Position numbers and translations under genes: made by a program. Below the pieces are notes generated by a model. That model did not search any database, had not been told where the DNA came from, and saw only the letters and a list, made by a program, of their open reading frames with translations. Positions 44,712 through 47,340 of a DNA stretch of 47,340 bases are shown piece by piece. This stretch comes from Chthoniobacteraceae bacterium. Its GTDB lineage: Bacteria > Verrucomicrobiota > Verrucomicrobiia > Chthoniobacterales > Chthoniobacteraceae. Positions within the stretch are counted from its first letter, which is position 1, and every line of letters starts with the position of its first letter. The stretch covers positions 1-47,340 of the forward strand of contig CANJPY010000036.1 in NCBI GenBank assembly GCA_947476255.1, read 5' to 3'.

Positions 44712-45815
44712 ATGACATACTCGAAACATAATCTGACGTTCCCGCGTGTGCCGCTGAAACGCCTCAAAGCAGGTTTCTCCTGCCTTTTGATCACCCAGGG
44801 CTTTTTTGTGGGGGGTGTTTGCGTGGCGGCAACGCCCAGTACCACGGATATCGCCGTCCGCCAGGCTGAATCGCTCAAGCAGCAACAGGCTGTGAAAAAC
44901 ACACCGGAAACGCCTGAGGAACCGCCTGAAACTTATCCGGGCGAAAACGCGGATCTCGGACCGCAGATGTTGTTAAAGGCCAAGAAGAAACGACCGCCTC
45001 TGTTTGAGTTTTCGAGTGACACGATGTTTACGTGGACCTCCAATGCCCTGTCGGAAAGCCCGGGCCCTAAAAAGACGGAGATTGTGGCCGAGACCTTGTC
45101 TCTGGCCTTGACGCCGCCTCCGTTCGATCTTGGTCCTGGCAAGTTGAGTTTGAGAACCGGGTACAGGCATCTGTTTTGGATGTATGACGCCGCGAAAAAG
45201 TACTTCTACAATACGTTCAACCGTAATAACTTCGAGATGTCCACGGTGTTTTTGGGAGGCAATTACAGCTTTGCCGAGAACTGGAATGCCTCTCTAGGGC
45301 TTGATTTTAATCGAATTATGACAGCCGAAGGTCTGGACAGTTGGCGGCCCGACCAGTTGACCGATCCCAGCAAGTGGCGCGAGGTGTACGTCGAGTGGAA
45401 TCCCAACTGGGGTTTGTCCCGTAACATTCCGTTGGGTGACCAGTTGAATTTAACGCTCTCCTACTCAGGGGGGTATCATTTCACTTCCACGGATCCCAAT
45501 CCCCAGACCAATTCCGGAGACAAGCTCGACAACAATCTGAGTGCGAGCTTGTCTTACGCCGTGACGGACACGGTCATGCTCCAACCGAATGTCCGGCTTT
45601 CTCATTCGCTGTACACGCAGCCCCAGAGTTCGAATGTGCATCGGCAGGACAGAGGCATCGCACCGGGACTCACTGTCGTGTGGACGCCCTCCCCTAGGGT
45701 TGCTTTAAGATGGTCGGTGAGCGGTGACTTCCGGCATAGTAATGACCAAATTAATTCTCCTAACTGCAGCAAATTCGACGCCTCCACAGGAGTCTCGGTG
45801 ACGCTGAAGTTTTAA
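44712..45815 (+). CDS. outer-membrane beta-barrel protein of unknown function
   Basis: A 367-residue exported protein. A signal-like segment (about 20-40, with FSCLLITQGFFVGGVCVAA) is followed by a Pro/Glu-rich linker (about 60-80) and a barrel of alternating strands, e.g. KLSLRTGYRHLFWMYD, FEMSTVFLGGNYSFAENWNA, NLTLSYSGGYHFTST and LSASLSYAVTDTVMLQPNVR. It ends in VSVTLKF with the terminal Phe expected for BAM-dependent insertion. Asp/Asn turns are present; no known porin or transporter family is recognised. It follows the cyclase gene by 63 bp, probably in the same unit. Confidence 0.82.
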   Translation: MTYSKHNLTFPRVPLKRLKAGFSCLLITQGFFVGGVCVAATPSTTDIAVRQAESLKQQQAVKNTPETPEEPPETYPGENADLGPQMLLKAKKKRPPLFEFSSDTMFTWTSNALSESPGPKKTEIVAETLSLALTPPPFDLGPGKLSLRTGYRHLFWMYDAAKKYFYNTFNRNNFEMSTVFLGGNYSFAENWNASLGLDFNRIMTAEGLDSWRPDQLTDPSKWREVYVEWNPNWGLSRNIPLGDQLNLTLSYSGGYHFTSTDPNPQTNSGDKLDNNLSASLSYAVTDTVMLQPNVRLSHSLYTQPQSSNVHRQDRGIAPGLTVVWTPSPRVALRWSVSGDFRHSNDQINSPNCSKFDASTGVSVTLKF

Positions 45816-45862
45816 GAATTTACGGTCTTCCGGGGAGGCGCCAACGGGCGTATGAGTAAGGT

Positions 45863-47101
45863 ATGAGAATTCGCCACGTTTTTAGACGCCTCCACCCGTT
45901 TATTGAGGTATCTCTGCTGTGGATTGCGGGCTTCGTCCTGCCTCGGAAAGCTCAAGCGGCTGACTGGGTCCACTACCGAGGGCCTATTGGCACTGGTGTT
46001 TCCTCCGAAACACCCAAGCTTGCCCCGGGGCGAGACTGGCGTGTTCTGTGGCGGGCCAAGGTCGGAGTGGGGACTTCGTCGTCGGTTGTGGAAAACGGCC
46101 GGCTTTTTACAATGGGTCACTCGGAGGGCTCGGATTGGGTGTTTTGTTTGGACGCGGCCACTGGAAAAGTAAATTGGAGCTTTCACCAGCCTGTTTCTCT
46201 GGATCCCAATCTTTTTGAAGGAGGCTCGCGCTCGACGCCCACGCTGGCAGGCAACCGGCTGTTTGCCTTGAGTCACGAGGGACAGCTTGTGTGTCTCGAT
46301 GCCAGTTCAGGCAATGTCGTGTGGCAAAAACACCTCGTGAAAGATTTTGGCGGACGAAAGCCGGATTGGGGATATTCCGGCGCGCCCTTGGTGGACGGAA
46401 ACAAGCTGATCCTTGATGCCGGCGGTGTGGGGGCTTCCACGATTGCGCTCGATGCCAGCAACGGGCAGTTGCTTTGGAAAGACGGCTCCGAGCCCGCAGG
46501 CTATGCGGCTCCTTTGATCATGCATCTGGACGCCCGGCGTACTCTCGTCGTTTTTAAAGGGGATGTGTTGGTCGGCCTGGATCCTGAAAATGGACAGTCG
46601 CTGTGGCGCCTGCCCTGGCCGACAAGTTACAAAGTCAATGCAGCCACTCCTTCACAAATTGCTCCAGACCGGCTTCTCATTTCCTCAGGCTACAACGCCG
46701 GCGCCGCCGTGGTCGCCATCGAAGGGGGACGGGCGCGCGAGGTCTGGCGTAATAAAAACCTCCGCGCCCACATCAATTCACCGGTGTTTTTCGGCGGAAA
46801 CATTTTCGGAGTCGATGGAAATACCGGCGGTGGAAATCTTGTGTGTTTGGACGCGGCAACGGGGCAGAAACGCTGGGAGGAGAAAAGTGTGAAAGGCGGC
46901 GCGTTGATGATCGCCGGAGGAAAGCTGGTCCTCGTCTCCGAAAAAGGAGATCTGGTTTTCGCCGAGGCTGCTGGAGACGGGTTTCATCAGATTTCGCGGC
47001 AAACGGCGCTCTCCCAACGCACCTGGGCTCAACCCGTTTTCGCGAACGGGCGCGTGTACCTGCGGGACAATCAGGGCAACATGGTCTGTCTCGGGAATTA
47101 G
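45863..47101 (+). CDS. exported PQQ-like beta-propeller protein
   Basis: A 412-residue periplasmic protein with a signal peptide (about 1-32, ending KAQA) and repeated PQQ-type blades: WRVLWRAKVGVGTSS, VFCLDAATGKVNWSF, LVCLDASSGNVVWQKHL, TIALDASNGQLLWKDG, LVGLDPENGQSLWRLP and LVCLDAATGQKRWEEKS. The pattern (xDxxxGxxxW) is that of BamB-like and similar propellers; PQQ-binding and quinoprotein active-site residues are not seen, so a dehydrogenase role is unlikely. Such proteins scaffold envelope complexes. It lies 47 bp after the beta-barrel gene. Confidence 0.9.
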   Translation: MRIRHVFRRLHPFIEVSLLWIAGFVLPRKAQAADWVHYRGPIGTGVSSETPKLAPGRDWRVLWRAKVGVGTSSSVVENGRLFTMGHSEGSDWVFCLDAATGKVNWSFHQPVSLDPNLFEGGSRSTPTLAGNRLFALSHEGQLVCLDASSGNVVWQKHLVKDFGGRKPDWGYSGAPLVDGNKLILDAGGVGASTIALDASNGQLLWKDGSEPAGYAAPLIMHLDARRTLVVFKGDVLVGLDPENGQSLWRLPWPTSYKVNAATPSQIAPDRLLISSGYNAGAAVVAIEGGRAREVWRNKNLRAHINSPVFFGGNIFGVDGNTGGGNLVCLDAATGQKRWEEKSVKGGALMIAGGKLVLVSEKGDLVFAEAAGDGFHQISRQTALSQRTWAQPVFANGRVYLRDNQGNMVCLGN

Positions 47102-47197
47102 TTTGGCGCAGGTTGTCTCCCAGCCGCGTGCCTCGCCAGTTTAGAGCCGCTCTGGTGAGCACCCAAGCACTGGCGGGAGGTCTGCCGGAGGCTGTTA
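47102..47197. other. 3' exon/intergenic segment flanking a group II intron
   Basis: 96 bp after the PQQ-propeller gene. It contains the inverted repeat CGCCAGT (47134-47140) and ACTGGCG (47169-47175), which may end transcription of the propeller gene although no T tract follows. The sequence to the right, beginning near 47198, is intron. Confidence 0.5.
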
Positions 47198-47340
47198 ATA
47201 GAGTAGGGAGACGAGGATGGTTTGCGGCCACAACCACTCCTTGTCCTCCTCTCCCCCTCATCGAACCGGACGGGCGGATTTCCCGCATCCGGCTCTCGGA
47301 GGCTGTTCTCCGGTTTGCTTCATTTGCATTGCCGTGTGGC
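47198..47340 (-). mobile_element. 3' end of a group II intron (partial)
   Basis: Read on the minus strand, the segment contains a domain V hairpin (47263-47295), then a stem that fits domain VI (about 47204-47262), and ends ...CTCTAT at 47198, matching the AY 3' end of bacterial group II introns. The reverse transcriptase and domains I-IV, if present, lie to the right, outside the window. Confidence 0.7.
47263..47295 (-). ncRNA. group II intron domain V
   Basis: A 33-nt minus-strand hairpin: lower stem GAGCCGGA with UCCGGUUC, containing the catalytic AGC triad at positions 2-4, a GAAA loop region, and a two-base CG bulge on the 3' side. All are the hallmarks of domain V, the active-site hairpin of self-splicing group II introns. 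One upper-stem pair (U opposite C) is broken. Confidence 0.78.

Noticed and set aside
46773-47288. 171-codon minus-strand frame crossing the propeller gene and the intron end
   Set aside because: It reads through the catalytic domain V hairpin and antisense to the propeller gene; an artefact of a stop-free frame.

Overview
The window looks like a chromosomal segment from a moderately GC-rich Gram-negative bacterium, most likely a member of the Verrucomicrobiota (inference). The evidence is a combination of traits: a Tat-exported Gfo/Idh/MocA oxidoreductase, a CE15-type glucuronoyl esterase, an exported reprolysin-like protease with Ig-like modules, pseudokinase/SUMF1-type fusions, an outer-membrane beta-barrel ending in Phe, SurA-like and PQQ-propeller proteins, and weak or absent Shine-Dalgarno sequences. 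No rRNA or tRNA gene was seen, so the lineage is not proven.

Layout. 1-4.1 kb: the tail of an unknown gene, lysC, a small exported Dabb protein, tcdA and a TPR lipoprotein. 4.2-8.2 kb: an RsbU-like GAF/PP2C phosphatase overlapping grpE, then dnaJ and rsmE, followed directly by nine perfect copies of a 10-bp tandem repeat. 8.4-12.3 kb: an exported alpha/beta hydrolase, two small overlapping genes (DUF4864-like and DUF971), a YggS-family PLP protein and an MGDG-synthase-like glycosyltransferase. 12.7-16 kb: a membrane protein, then rpsO and pnp with clear hairpin terminators. 16-26.2 kb: oxidoreductase, large secreted metalloprotease, glutathione peroxidase, DEAD-box helicase, PpiC-type lipoprotein, a small unknown ORF and the CE15 esterase.

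26.5-31.3 kb is the most notable block: a complete D-alanylation cassette in the order dltD-dltC-dltX-dltA-dltB. It includes the tiny DltX with its C-terminal FVYQEF motif, and a DltB that carries an extra C-terminal soluble module of about 150 residues. DltA charges DltC with D-alanine, DltB with DltX moves the alanyl group across the membrane, and DltD hands it to an envelope polymer. The pathway is best known for teichoic acids of Gram-positive bacteria, so the acceptor here is an open question.

31.3-36.1 kb: a PHP phosphoesterase (antisense overlap with dltB), a fatty acid desaturase, and a lepA-PNPOx-marR run. 36.4-41.4 kb: a tightly overlapping minus-strand operon made of a membrane TPR-like protein, a degenerate receiver/pseudokinase/SUMF1 fusion, an exported beta-rich protein and hemB. 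41.8-47.1 kb: a CHASE2 adenylate/guanylate cyclase whose sensor domain is interrupted by an Ala-Pro repeat, an outer-membrane barrel and a PQQ-type beta-propeller, all on the plus strand. The right edge holds domain V and probable domain VI of a group II intron on the minus strand, whose main body lies outside the window.
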